Numbered from the stretch's first letter, positions 10,401-19,138 are shown. The stretch: 64,000 nt of DNA from Rhynchopus sp. YZ270_cl-10 (GCA_964035575.1 OZ037878.1:496001-560000), one strand, 5' to 3'. Made by a program: numbers and translations. The notes: generated by a model not told the origin, from the letters alone.

Positions 10401-11534
10401 CGAACGCGAGAACTTCGTCGTCGACAGCCAGCAGAACTCTGGTGTCTTGCGCCTCGCCTCAAATGCAGGAATGGTGATAGAATACAGCTCGCCCTCATCT
10501 TTTTTTTCATTCCACGAATCGGCCTGCTCAATGCTGTACTCGCCTGCCATCAACTCAAAGTTATCTTCGCTGTGGACAAACGTGAACACCAACACAGCCT
10601 TCAGCCCGATACGCGAAATGATGACAGTGTTGTCCTGTGCATCGAAGAGCCACGGCCCCGTGGCCTCTGCACCATCCACGTGCTCCATGTCGATCGTCCC
10701 AATGCGCTCCGTCCCACCCTTCAAGAAGGTCAGTTTGCTGCCCTCGTGGGAGAGTACTGCCAGAATGTCGCTGTACGTTCTGTGTTGCGACGACCCCAGC
10801 CAGTGTGCTGAGATGACCCTCCCACGCAAGTCGACGGTGTTCTGGTCGTAGACCTTGCCATCCTTGGTTGTGAACAGAGCGATGCTTGTCGGCGACCGCT
10901 CCAGTGTTGTGGCAATAACCTTCGTCCCGTCCTGGAACACTGTTGTCGACAGGGTCGCCGTCCCTGCCTTCTGGGCCACCGTTTTGAACAGCTCTGGCTT
11001 GTCCGAGATTGCAATTGGCGGTGTCTGCTCATCAGCGTTCAGTGACGCATACTCTGCTATGAAAGCGGGTACGTCTATTGCCACAAGGGCCCCCTCCTTG
11101 CCCAACACGATGATTGTTTCCTTGTCAAGCCATTCGGACCTGATCATGCTGAAGGAGCAGGCGCCGTGAGCAAGGGTCACGTGCTCCTCCGAAGTGCACT
11201 GCATGATGTACAGTGTATCACCCGCCAGCGCCAGGACGTCCTCCATCGTCTTGTCGCCATCGTTGAGGGGTGCAATGTCCACGACACGCCCTGTCATCTT
11301 CTTGTTGACACTCCCCGACTTTGCTGTTAGTTTGTGCACATACTTCAGCTCACCTTTACGACGTGCCCACCCAAGCACGTGTGTTGTCTCACTGCACATC
11401 CTACCCTCAATATTCGCCGGCACCGCAGCTTTCCACGTCACAACCGGCACATCCTCGTTACACCGGTCACCTTTAGGCCATTTGTACGAACTGTTGCAAA
11501 TTTTTGTACGATACTTATACAACGGAGGATCCAT
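7431..11534 (-). CDS. EDC4: EDC4/Ge-1-like mRNA-decapping scaffold, multi-exon
   Basis: join(7431..7838, 7911..8021, 8145..8313, 9438..9692, 9761..9870, 9930..11534), 885 aa as written. It starts at the ATG at 11534 (MDPPLYKYRT). Residues about 1-390 form a WD40-like beta-propeller. A Pro/Ala/Gln linker (about 400-480) is followed by a coiled-coil/helical region (about 480-740), a second Pro-rich linker (VPAAPAVPPPP) and an all-helical C-terminal domain beginning MDFIASEKYEEAIDHC. Propeller, linker, coiled coil and terminal helical repeat is the Ge-1/EDC4 order, where the protein scaffolds DCP1/DCP2 in P-bodies. Frames agree across every junction, including the 1.1-kb intron at 8314-9437 that encloses another gene. 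The downstream exons have no ATG of their own. The name rests on architecture, not on a database match. Confidence 0.7.
7839..7910 (-). other. EDC4-like intron 5
   Basis: 72 nt, donor GTATGC, acceptor TTTTTTTGCAG after a pyrimidine-rich tract. Phase 0, between ALAQ and LSSQ. Confidence 0.8.
8022..8144 (-). other. EDC4-like intron 4
   Basis: 123 nt, donor GTATTC, acceptor CTTCCCCCCACAG. Phase 0, between ELRAE and FNQIQ. Confidence 0.8.
8314..9437 (-). other. EDC4-like intron 3, 1.1 kb, containing a nested gene
   Basis: Donor GTATGT after GAATC, acceptor CCAAATACAG. The split codon (TC|T) joins in frame to give ...DFESVCNDIREH.... It is about ten times longer than the other introns because the same-strand zinc-finger gene (8483-9289) lies inside it. 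The alternative is that the long ORF ends at a TAG just past the donor and the 7.4-8.3 kb exons belong to another transcript. Confidence 0.6.
8483..9289 (-). CDS. RING/PHD-like zinc-finger protein nested in the EDC4-like intron
   Basis: 268 aa from the ATG at 9289 (MAVRFPARSE). A cysteine/histidine cluster at about residues 40-90 (GCVFAHC, CPCCKGNIHAEC, GCPVC) gives Cx4C, CxCC, HxxC and CxxC ligand pairs, consistent with a RING- or PHD-like zinc-binding fold. The rest is helical with a Glu/Gln-rich linker (about 105-130). A CCACAG acceptor-like site lies 35 nt upstream of the ATG, so it appears to have its own 5' end. RING domains are commonly ubiquitin E3 ligases, but ligand spacing is atypical and the activity is unproven. 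I do not recognise a specific family. Confidence 0.7.
   Translation of the reverse strand: MAVRFPARSELRCQDTDWPNIPELIAGSTYFTSFQAIEGCVFAHCQDVHDNSTTCPCCKGNIHAECVKTSTQDSSRFADGLVGCPVCSWRAAKVVLPPAPAEEENQEPSLEQQLESFPANHRPLIARLIASNDALVRAQQDLLTQQTQHVQQAMQNTLPICGLPVGFDAQVPNTWLENIGHPYRLEAVKRELRDFFGYQSLPRCPTANFPARKHEMRALLTAVEHLLPILQYEEARTRCLVTLHTLMARLCSINYTDNEGLDGVIHVA
9570..9620 (-). other. Possible 51-nt phase-neutral intron in the EDC4-like gene
   Basis: GTATGT donor at 9620 and CCCCACCACAG acceptor ending at 9570 match the other introns. Length 51 is a multiple of three with no stop, so both spliced (ISE|IDVSAA) and retained (17 extra residues, Ser/Thr/His/Pro-rich) forms are readable. The CDS coordinates above keep it in. 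Confidence 0.6.
9693..9760 (-). other. EDC4-like intron 2
   Basis: 68 nt, donor GTATGT, acceptor ATCCACAACAG. It splits a Glu codon (GA|G) between KAME and AQFEKFG. Confidence 0.85.
9871..9929 (-). other. EDC4-like intron 1
   Basis: 59 nt, donor GTATGC, acceptor AAAACATCACAG. Phase 0 between RSLS and RKMGED. Confidence 0.85.
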
Positions 11535-12403
11535 CTTATTTCTTTTCTTTCTTTTGAACAGAACCCCGAAGGGGGGTGGTGAGTGTTGGCTATGTGTGTC
11601 CTGCTGTGGTGGGGTGATATTTAAGCCCCCCAGAGGGCCGCTGAAGACCAACAATAAACCTAATTTTTTAAAACTTTCTTTTTACGGCTTTATCACAAAG
11701 GGGGAAAGCGGGGGGGAAAGTGGAAGAGGGAGGGGGGAGGGGTCCAACTTTAAAACAAGAACACTCAGACACGATCATTTACAGACTGAGTTTCGGGAAA
11801 GAACAAACTGTTCGGGGAGGGGTGGGTTTACCGTTTTCCAATATAAATTCTTGCAGGAAGTTTGCTTCGAAAAGCGAGCATTAAAAACAAGGCGGTCTCT
11901 ATAAAATTTATTTTTTTTTCAAAAATGGTGTTACCGATCTGCTGTCGGAGACATGTCAACGACATGTCAAGGACATGTCAATATAGGGGGGGTGTGTCAT
12001 TTTCCCCTGTAAACCTTGTGTCAAGGACATGTCAAGGACCTGTCAATATGGGCCCTTGCGGGAACACCAGTAGTGGAACTACATTTTAAAAGCATAAATG
12101 TTGAAGGCGTGCAACTACTCCCCCTCTCCACCCCCTTTTTTTTGGCATCACTCTCTTAAAAAGAGAGTTAAAACTCTATTTTACCCCCTAACATCATCCC
12201 CAAATCCCAAAAAGTGTAGTTTTCAGCCCCGCGCAGCAAAAAATTGGGAAAAAAAAAAAAACACTAAAGGTAAGACAGACCCGCCTCTCCCTCTCTCTCT
12301 CCGCCATGGTAAAAGGTATCCTTCTTTAAACTAAACTTCGTTATTTTTTAATTATTCTCATAGTTTTTGACTCAAAAAAAAAAAATTCACAGAAGATGAC
12401 CAA
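11535..12403. other. Intergenic region with TGTCA-rich repeat
   Basis: No gene. G-rich low-complexity stretches on the plus strand near 11700-11750 and 11811-11826, the TGTCA-rich repeat at 11950-12049, a short AAGAGAG/CTCTCTT inverted repeat near 12150-12170, and A-runs. Confidence 0.6.
11950..12049 (+). repeat. TGTCA-rich interspersed repeat, copy 2
   Basis: Five GACATGTCA/GACCTGTCA-type units, two ending in TGTCAATAT, around a central GGGGGGGTGTGTCA. It corresponds to 149-238 in inverted orientation. ACATGTC is itself nearly palindromic, so each unit could be a dimeric protein-binding site. Confidence 0.55.
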
Positions 12404-13309
12404 TCACCCTCCAGACAAATGATGAATGCTCACCGCCATGTAGAGAGGTTTATTGGAGTGTTTGTGGAATTTTTTTGCAGAGTATTCTGCTGGCTTTGCG
12501 TAAATCTCTAATTTCTTTGACCCTTCTTCCATGAACTCATCGTACGAAAGCATTGACCAGCATCTTACTGACACCTTATCTTTTTTGGGTTTATAGTGCT
12601 GAAACTCTAAAAAGATATTCGCTTGCGCAGGAATATCATCCAACGCTTTGAGAATAAAAACCGCCTGGTCGAATACTACCAACTGCGCCTCTCTCTTATG
12701 TTTCGGGTATGGTGTGCTCTGCACCGGTTCGACTAATTGACTAGCATGTGGCCCACTTCTGAGAGAAACCGTAATAAAAGGATCCAAATAGTCTAACGCA
12801 TCCTTTAACCCTATGCTTTGTATGTGAATTTTGAGGACACGTTGTCCAGGGAGGATTCGAGGTGGGAAGAGGAGTCCGCGGTTGTCCACCACTACAGCAT
12901 CGTCAATGTCGTCTTCCATGTGGGAGCGTCGGTCTTTGTCGATTTCGATGGAGGAGATTTGGATCGGCCAGGGCTCGTTGTTCAGTAAAAAGTTGCGGAT
13001 TTTGCTGATTTTTTCCATTGTGTGGTGGTTAATCCCAGGGTCCGTCTCAGACGGCCGTTTCCCCCCCGATACCGCCCCCGAATGGCTATGATGCCGGATA
13101 TTCTGCAGGCGCTGCTCCAAAACCGCTAAAAATTTTGACACATTATTTCGCTGCTCCGTGTTCAAATCCCCGTCGCGCAGGAGCTCCGTCGACTCGTGTT
13201 TCATCTGCTGATAAAGGTCTGTCGACTCAACCACCTGCCCCCATTTGTCATACTGCAGCGCGTTCTCGATTGCAGGCTCCCATTTTCCCACAGCCTCTCT
13301 CAAAGCCAT
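12404..13309 (-). CDS. AIDA: AIDA (axin interactor, dorsalization-associated) homologue
   Basis: 301 aa, uninterrupted, from the ATG at 13309 (MALREAVGKW). The N-terminal helical domain (about 1-100) carries KWGQVVESTDLYQQM, matching the SWGQLVEAIDEYQ region of animal AIDA. The C-terminal C2-like domain (about 150-301) has KIHIQSIGLKDALDYLDPFITVS, FLEFQHYKPKKDK and NKPLYMAVSIHHL, all close to the family. Length is almost identical to the human protein. In animals AIDA blocks axin-dependent JNK activation; here a lipid-binding or trafficking role is equally possible. A pyrimidine-rich leader with a CCACAG acceptor-like site 62 nt upstream precedes the start. Confidence 0.9.
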   Translation of the reverse strand: MALREAVGKWEPAIENALQYDKWGQVVESTDLYQQMKHESTELLRDGDLNTEQRNNVSKFLAVLEQRLQNIRHHSHSGAVSGGKRPSETDPGINHHTMEKISKIRNFLLNNEPWPIQISSIEIDKDRRSHMEDDIDDAVVVDNRGLLFPPRILPGQRVLKIHIQSIGLKDALDYLDPFITVSLRSGPHASQLVEPVQSTPYPKHKREAQLVVFDQAVFILKALDDIPAQANIFLEFQHYKPKKDKVSVRCWSMLSYDEFMEEGSKKLEIYAKPAEYSAKKFHKHSNKPLYMAVSIHHLSGG

Positions 13310-13628
13310 ATTGAGGAGGGAGAGGGGAGGTGGGGTATTAGGGGGAGGGAGAAGGGAGGGGAGGGGAGGTGCTGTGGAGTTGGTACGTTGGTGCAATGTT
13401 AAAAGGAAAAGATCAACCCATCAGTCAAACCTGACAACGGAAAGAATGGTGTAGAGAAGAAATAGTGGTGGTGGTGGTGGGAGAGAGAGAGGCGTTATTT
13501 AGCATGAGAAAAATCTAGAAAATTAGAAGAAGAAAAAGGGTATGGTTCTGACGCCCCCGCGAGATTGACAGGTCCCTGACAAAAGGATTTCGGTAAATAC
13601 CATATCACGGTAAAATCTCACGAATCAT
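13310..13628. other. Intergenic spacer between AIDA and the aquaporin-like gene
   Basis: Purine-rich on the plus strand next to AIDA, GGT repeats near 13465-13480, and a fragment of the TGTCA-rich repeat (13559-13581, GATTGACAGGTCCCTGACA). No gene. Confidence 0.5.
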
Positions 13629-14396
13629 TCATCGCCGTGCCCGAGGGAGGATCAACTTCCCTTTCCCCCCTTTTAACGCCTTTTCTGTATCGGGTTTTTT
13701 TGTTTCGATGGGGGCTTCTTCTCCTTTCGCCTGATTTTTTTGAAAATTTTCGATTATGCTGTGGTTATATAGTCGGAGGACCATCAACATGCAGAGGGAT
13801 GCACCTGACACTGTCCCTACGATGTATGCATACAGCACTGCTGGGTTGGCGTGGAAGGTGTACTGTGCTAAGGCAAGCGCTGGGTTCGCACAGTGCCGTG
13901 CATATATCACCTGTGGAACCACTAACGACACTGCGTTGGCATAGCGGGGAGCATGCAGCTTGGCAAGAATCCCCACCAAAGCGAGGGACATCGCGACCGA
14001 CAGCACCTCGGTAGTGATAAGCTGTCCTATTGATCCTTTCAGTTCCTTTGAATGTGCGCATTCCATTGATTCGATTGAATGCAACGTTGGGGAGTACCGC
14101 GCCGCAACAGAAAACACAGCCGCCATCGACGCAGCTTGCACCAGAGCTGCACCCATAACCCTTCTCAGTCCATTTGGCCCCCCTCCACGTAGTGTATTGA
14201 AAAGCAATAGGATCAGTGGATTGCCGCAGCTCTCGGACGCAATGCTTGCTGCACCTAACGTCACCGCCAAGGCCACAATACTAGCAACCCGCTCAAAGAT
14301 ATACCCATCCACAACAAGCCCCACTGCAGCGCGGGACGCAACCAACCCACACGCAAAGACCCCTGCAGAGGCGGCCTCTCTCATGGGGTCAATCAT
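13629..14396 (-). CDS. Aquaporin-like (MIP superfamily, AQP11/12-like) membrane protein
   Basis: 255 aa from the ATG at 14396 (MIDPMREAAS). About six hydrophobic helices. The first half carries GNPLILLLFNT where the first NPA-type half-helix is expected. The second half has CANPALALAQYTF followed by a final helix (LYAYIVGTVSGASLCML), which resembles the second pore motif of unorthodox aquaporins (NPALA, no Arg after NPA). The C-terminus is a 45-residue Lys/Glu-rich cytosolic tail. It probably conducts water or small solutes; the altered first motif makes selectivity uncertain. Another small 6-TM family with chance NPA is possible. Confidence 0.6.
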   Translation of the reverse strand: MIDPMREAASAGVFACGLVASRAAVGLVVDGYIFERVASIVALAVTLGAASIASESCGNPLILLLFNTLRGGGPNGLRRVMGAALVQAASMAAVFSVAARYSPTLHSIESMECAHSKELKGSIGQLITTEVLSVAMSLALVGILAKLHAPRYANAVSLVVPQVIYARHCANPALALAQYTFHANPAVLYAYIVGTVSGASLCMLMVLRLYNHSIIENFQKNQAKGEEAPIETKKPDTEKALKGGKGKLILPRARR

Positions 14397-14610
14397 TTTT
14401 GAAAAACAAAAATTTTTTTTTCTAGGTTTGTTTACATACGGCAGATAGTGGTGTGTGCTGTTGAAAGGGGTGTAGTGGGGTTTTGAAGTGTGGTGTAGTG
14501 TAGAAGTGCGGGGGAAAGGTACGGGGTTTTTAGGTGCTATTGTGTGTGTTTCGTATGTGTAACGAAAAACGGTATGGAAGGGGGGCACCCAAGAGAGTGC
14601 ACGGCGGACT

Positions 14611-14735
14611 AGGGGAACTACTATTGAAACTACTAGTCGTAATGATGGTGCTAAACTGGTAGTTTTACTGGAAAACTACCAGTTGCAATTAAAACACTGG
14701 TCATTTGTACTTGTAGCACTACTAGTAGCCCCACT
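14611..14735. ncRNA. Candidate structured RNA or foldback: nested long hairpin
   Basis: The inner stem AACTGGTAGTTTT (14654-14666) pairs perfectly over 13 bp with AAAACTACCAGTT (14672-14684) around a 5-nt loop. The outer arms GGGGAACTACTA and TAGTAGCCCC pair with a two-base bulge, and CTACTAGT occurs on both sides. Function unknown. Confidence 0.35.
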
Positions 14736-14837
14736 GACTCGTCTGCCGCGTGCAATGCGTGAGGTAATAGACGACACGATAAGCAATGCAAAAAAGAAAC
14801 GTTTTTCACGACAACAAACAAAAAATAACAACAAATA

Positions 14838-14866
14838 GTAGTTGAAACGTGCCAAAAACGCATCTC
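14838..14866 (-). repeat. 29-nt intergenic repeat (pair with 59371-59400)
   Basis: GTAGTTGAAACGTGC, then a run of A and CGCATCTC, nearly identical to 59371-59400 (one substitution, one indel). On the minus strand it begins GAGATGCGTTTT, resembling the GAGGCGTTTTGCAC part of structured elements A and B. Confidence 0.6.
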
Positions 14867-15088
14867 AGTCGAAAGAAAAAGAAAACGTTAGTATTGTAAT
14901 TTCATCATATGCAATCAATATGGTGAGGGATCAACAAAAATGTTCCCATCTTTCTTCGTTAGTATTGTGAAAGAAGGGGCGAAGGTGCGTGCACACATTG
15001 GAAAAGGCCGTTTTTCCACTCAACATGGTGAAACCCTTTCCTCCCTGTATTGGTTTTTCGTTCAAAAAAAAAAAAAAAAAAAGAAAGG

Positions 15089-15123
15089 TTGGTAAGATGA
15101 GCCTCGGTGTTTTTAGTTACCAA
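15089..15123 (-). repeat. Intergenic hairpin element H4
   Basis: Perfect 7-bp outer stem TTGGTAA (15089-15095) with TTACCAA (15117-15123). The loop contains GATGAGCCTCGG and TTTTTAG. Compare H3, where both stem strands differ by one compensating change. Confidence 0.5.
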
Positions 15124-15559
15124 TAAAAGAGGGCCAGGTGGACCGCTGCAAAATCAGCTGTCCGAAGGAGTATTTTTTTTTAACAGTAGTCTGATAAACA
15201 CAGGGAACACAGGAAACCGTAGTTTTCTCGACTGTATATCGCACATTAACAGTATGAGATGACACTATAGAGAAACGGTGCCCGCATGAAGGGGCTTTTT
15301 GTTGTGTCGACAATCGCCTAATTTACCCTCGAATTTTTTTTGAAAACGGCGTTCTGGGTCCTTATGTTCCAATGTGCACTGGTGAGTCCAACCTAAAGGT
15401 CAGAATAAAGAGCCAAAAGGCTCACACAGAATACAGCATCTTGCAGCATGGTGACATAGAAAGCCCGAGAAGTGTAATGAAAAAGAAACGAAAGAAAATA
15501 TGAAGTGCGCATTACAGTATTACCGGGTCTGCTAAAGAAAAGGGTTTAGGAAGACAACC

Positions 15560-15578
15560 CTAAGCATTCCGTGCTCAG
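15560..15578 (-). repeat. Intergenic hairpin element H5
   Basis: CTAAGCA (15560-15566) pairs with TGCTCAG (15572-15578) with one mismatch around loop TTCCG. Flanked by AAGACAAC and TAATCT. Confidence 0.4.
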
Positions 15579-15603
15579 TAATCTAAAAAGAAAAATGTAT
15601 GAG

Positions 15604-15632
15604 ATGACCCTGAGCCTCTCGTACTTAGTCAT
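15604..15632 (-). repeat. Intergenic hairpin element H6
   Basis: Outer ATGA (15604-15607) with TCAT (15629-15632); inner CTGAG (15610-15614) with CTTAG (15624-15628, one G-U). Loop CCTCTCGTA. It lies 25 nt from H5, so the two are tandem. Confidence 0.45.
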
Positions 15633-15660
15633 GTCGCAAATAAAAAATATAGAGAAGTTG

Positions 15661-15737
15661 GAAGTGCAAAACGCCTCACAACGGCGGACGCAGGGGCACC
15701 CTCTTCTCGCGGGTTATGAAACCCCAGAGAGCACTTC
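15661..15737. ncRNA. Structured intergenic element A (77 nt)
   Basis: A terminal 7-bp stem, GAAGTGC (15661-15667) with GCACTTC (15731-15737), encloses two hairpins: CGCC-7 nt-GGCG (15672-15686) and GGGTT-ATGA-AACCC (15711-15724). Elements B (27651-27736) and C (19055-19138) share the internal GGACGYARGGCAC and GGGGTTATCGAACCC blocks with changed but still pairing ends. Homology with C continues to about 15780 (GGCACGCACACGG, GAGGGAGG). It is tRNA-sized but lacks a proper anticodon arm and T-loop. Confidence 0.45.
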
Positions 15738-16145
15738 ATTGGCACGCACACGGTTACCACGAGGGAGGCAAATAAATGTTGGGCCGAAGCAGATTGGCCA
15801 GGTGGGACCGTACAAAAAAAGTTGGGAAAGATTTTTTGCCAGCTTAGGATTTATACGGTGCAACGTTTTGGTACACAACACCGCCCATCTTTTTTAAAAA
15901 AAAAAGGCAAAGTTGATGCAAAATAAACAGCAAACTGCTATCCCTCCCCCCGAATTTTTCAAATAAAAAGATTTGTTTTATCACATCCCCACACCCCCCA
16001 CCCCCCGAAGCATATTGGACACAAAGAGAAGTGCAAATGCCTCACCGACCAAATAAAAGATAACCCAACCTCCCCCACACAAAGCCATGAAACCCCACCA
16101 GGTTCTCTCTGCATCGTGACTTGGGATTTTTTTCGTATTGAGGGG

Positions 16146-17648
16146 TTATTTCCGAACTGTAGAAGGCACTCTACCCCCTACCCTTGCCGAAGGGGTGTGC
16201 GCAGCCCTGGAAATGGTGCTTCCTGAGGGGATACGGTTGGTAGAGGAGTTGAGACGTTGGGAAGCTTTTGCTGGCTTTGCGGCAGGGGTTGGTGTAGGTG
16301 TAGGTGTCTTTAGGGCGGGCGACGCTTTTGCAGCAGGCGCTACTGCCTTCGCTGGCACTTTAGCAGGGACATTTGCTGGCACCTTCGCAGGAACGTTTGG
16401 TGGCACTCTCCTCACCGCTGACCCTCCCCCTCGCACTGCGGCATTACCCGTCTTGAGCAAGACCTGCTCAATCACAAATTTTTCGAATCGTTCAGAGTAC
16501 TCCTTAGGCGGGACGGTCGAGATCGTGCTCGCATCGCTGACCATTCCTTTGGCAGCGTGGGCAAGCTTGCGGGACATATTATACATCTGCAAGAAATCGA
16601 TGATGCCAAGATAGAAGGTGTCGTTCGCAGAGTACACAGTGCGCGACCCAGGGGCCGCCTTCTGCACCCCCTTCTTGCTCCACGCAACGAACAGCGAGTA
16701 GTCCATCACACCAAGTTCGTAGAGGAATTTTACGTCTGCGCGGAGGGCTCGGCAGAGTTCATCGTATTTCGGTGCAGGCATCTTGATTTTATGTTCCGCC
16801 AGCACCCAATCCACATCCTTCAACAGAGGGACCTCCTTCTTGTGTTGGTCAGGATGTGCCACCCTCCCTGTAGTGGATCCTTTCAAATCGAATGTGCAAA
16901 ACAGAGGTGCAGACTTATGTAGGACATTCGCAACAGCAATGTAGTGGTTTAGCTTCCCCTTTGCCTCCACGGTGAAGAGCCCCATGATTTTGTTAATGAG
17001 AGACGCGGGGTGTGCTTTGAAGTGTTCGTAGAGGTCTGGGAGGATCGTGCGGACAACACGCATTTCACTGTCGGTGATGCTTTTTAAAAAGAAGGACTCA
17101 TTGTGGGCTCGCGCAAAGTTTGCGCCTGATTTTCCCGCTGAGGAAGAGCTTTTAAAGGGGAACTCCCAACCTGCCCGCCACACTGCCTCTGTTGTGCTAC
17201 ACATTGTCTTGCGTATCCACATGAAGACAGACGGCGCGACGACCTTGACACCAACGGATTCATCCACCTCGTAGTGGAAGGACTGTTTGAAGCTGTCGGT
17301 GTCTATGGAGGGCTTCATGCAGTCTCGAGAGGAAGCGATTGCGGCCCATGCGCAGTACGCAAGCAGATCGTCTTGGGAAGGGCGTTGGAACCATCCATAC
17401 GTCTTCGAAGGCGAGATCGGGGTGACCGGCGACGCTATCCCAAAACGGTTGCGGTCAGGCTCTGCAGGGCACGACGCTGCTCGCCCCCTCCCCACCTGAG
17501 ACGCTTCCCTCGGTGGTGGAGTGCCCGGAGCAATCTTTGCAACAGGCTTCAACGCAGGTGGACTCGCTGCCGGCTTCGCCTTCGCCATGCTAGAAGCAGA
17601 AACAGGCTTGGGTGCAGGTTTCGCCGCCTTTTTCGCAGTTTTTTTCAT
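16146..17648 (-). CDS. Phosphatidylinositol-phosphate kinase with low-complexity tails
   Basis: 500 aa from the ATG at 17648 (MKKTAKKAAK). The basic N-terminal 80 residues are Lys/Ala/Pro-rich. The PIPK catalytic domain spans about 85-405: GKSGANFARAHNESFFLKSI (nucleotide-binding sheet with the FFLK lysine), DLKGSTTGR near residue 258, MDYSLFV near 316 (catalytic Asp) and GIIDFLQMYN near 350 (IID metal-binding motif). The C-terminal 90 residues are degenerate VPAKVPAN/PTPTPTP repeats. It should phosphorylate a phosphatidylinositol phosphate at the membrane; basic and Pro-rich tails probably mediate membrane or protein contacts. It is a paralogue of the next upstream gene (19854-20909). Substrate class (type I, II or III) is not decided. 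Confidence 0.9.
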   Translation of the reverse strand: MKKTAKKAAKPAPKPVSASSMAKAKPAASPPALKPVAKIAPGTPPPREASQVGRGRAASCPAEPDRNRFGIASPVTPISPSKTYGWFQRPSQDDLLAYCAWAAIASSRDCMKPSIDTDSFKQSFHYEVDESVGVKVVAPSVFMWIRKTMCSTTEAVWRAGWEFPFKSSSSAGKSGANFARAHNESFFLKSITDSEMRVVRTILPDLYEHFKAHPASLINKIMGLFTVEAKGKLNHYIAVANVLHKSAPLFCTFDLKGSTTGRVAHPDQHKKEVPLLKDVDWVLAEHKIKMPAPKYDELCRALRADVKFLYELGVMDYSLFVAWSKKGVQKAAPGSRTVYSANDTFYLGIIDFLQMYNMSRKLAHAAKGMVSDASTISTVPPKEYSERFEKFVIEQVLLKTGNAAVRGGGSAVRRVPPNVPAKVPANVPAKVPAKAVAPAAKASPALKTPTPTPTPAAKPAKASQRLNSSTNRIPSGSTISRAAHTPSARVGGRVPSTVRK

Positions 17649-18060
17649 TGTGTTGGGGGAGGGGGAGAGGGGAGGGGGAGGGAAAGTAAAAAGATCACGC
17701 CAAAAAAAAAGGGCGTTTTTTTTCCCCTGAAGATGTAGAATTGAAGTGGAGAAGGAGGAAAAGGAAAAAGAAAATAGAAACTTAACACAATGATGAACAC
17801 AATAAAACCCATGGGAGAGAGGTTGTGGTGAAACGCACAACACCTCGACCTGTTTTGGTGAGGAGTGGCCTCTGCAGCGCGGTTCGTCCCCAGAACTGCA
17901 AAAGGGTGTTCAAAATGTTTTGTTTCCATTTCCTCCTTCATGAGGTGGCAAAAGAAAAGAAGCTTTTTTCCCTTCCATTTTCGTTATTTTTGTGGGTTTG
18001 GTTCTAAAAAATAATGTGATAATTACTGAGTGCGATCCATGTGGAAAAGAAGAATGGTTT

Positions 18061-18095
18061 GTAAGATGAATCTAAACCCCTCTGGGATTAGTTAC
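18061..18095 (-). repeat. Intergenic hairpin element H7
   Basis: Outer GTAA (18061-18064) with TTAC (18092-18095); inner CTAA (18072-18075) with TTAG (18088-18091) and CCC (18077-18079) with GGG (18084-18086). Carries the AAGATGAA box. Confidence 0.5.
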
Positions 18096-18259
18096 CTAGA
18101 CAAAAAATAATAAAAATCAACAAATAGACATGGTCATCACTTTGGGGAGTTTGTCTCTATGTATCCGAGATTTGTGAGCATTCGTCCATAACGACATCTA
18201 AAAAAGTTGACTCGAAATACAACAGCCCCGCTCGTGAACAGTGTACCTTAATAAACCGG

Positions 18260-18289
18260 CTGCATCTGGGTGGACACCCAACCATGCAG
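18260..18289. ncRNA. Isolated two-part hairpin
   Basis: CTGCAT (18260-18265) pairs with ATGCAG (18284-18289), enclosing TGGGTG (18267-18272) with CACCCA (18275-18280) around a GA dinucleotide. Stable but not part of the hairpin family. Function unknown. Confidence 0.3.
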
Positions 18290-18623
18290 TCCTACATTCC
18301 ATTTCGTGGTTTACATCTGAACAAACCCAAAACAAAAAACTGTAGTTGTTGATGCAGGCACCTCCGACATGACCCACCTACCATACCAGCCATCCGGATT
18401 GAAAAAAAAAATACAGATACAACGTAACCTCTGCACAGAGAGACATACATCACATTCACATTCACAAAACGTTGTTCATTTGAGAGCAAAAAAAAAAAGT
18501 GGTGATATACGTTGCTAGAGTGCAGTTGCCACCTTGCGTGCAAAGGCCCACCTTGTTTCTGTTTTTTTGTGAAGACGTTATGTTTCCCTGATCCAAAAAA
18601 GAATTTCAGAGAAGTTGTTTTGT

Positions 18624-18646
18624 AAGATGATCCAAAGCCTCATCTT
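18624..18646 (-). repeat. Intergenic hairpin element H8
   Basis: Perfect 7-bp stem AAGATGA (18624-18630) with TCATCTT (18640-18646), 9-nt loop TCCAAAGCC. The conserved AAGATGA box is itself one stem strand here. Confidence 0.45.
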
Positions 18647-19054
18647 GAACACAACCATCAAGAAAAGTATTGTTTTTTTTTGATAACTGTGTCCTTCCAT
18701 CACACACTCTATTGCTGTTCTTTTCTTCTTCTTCTTTTCGCTCCCAAGCCCCCTCTCCCCATGCTTTCTGCGTAGCTTTAAAACGGGTAAATCGGTAGTA
18801 ATAGATTCTCACCGTAAAAGAGGTTAAACCCCCCTAAAAAATCGGGAAAAGGTTAAACATTGTTACGGTCAGTATAATATTATATTTACGGTAAAATAGT
18901 CCCCTGGAGCGCAATACCCAAACAAAATGGGATGAAAAAAAAAAGGCAAAAATTGAAAACAGCAAGACAAAAAGCTGTTTTCGAGAAAAAAAATCAAAAG
19001 AAAAATAAAGACAACACTCACACGGTATACTACTAAAGGAAACCCGGTACAAAA

Positions 19055-19138
19055 GAAGTGGAAAAAGCAGCAAACGGCTTCATGAAAACAAGAGGACGCA
19101 GGCACTGATACTCCACGGGGTTATCGAACCCTGACTTC
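19055..19138. ncRNA. Structured intergenic element C (84 nt)
   Basis: Ends GAAGT (19055-19059) and ACTTC (19134-19138) pair. GGGTT-ATCG-AACCC (about 19118-19131) is the shared hairpin, preceded by GGACGCAGGCACTGATACTCCAC. The CGCC/GGCG hairpin of A and B is not preserved. Homology with A extends about 45 nt beyond the terminal stem. Confidence 0.4.

Larger units (their letters stand above)
14397..16145. other. 1.75-kb intergenic region rich in structured elements
   Basis: No gene. Contents: a nested hairpin (14611-14735), a 29-nt repeat (14838-14866), hairpin elements H4-H6, and structured element A with its 3' extension (15661-15780). C-runs and A-runs fill the rest. Confidence 0.6.
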
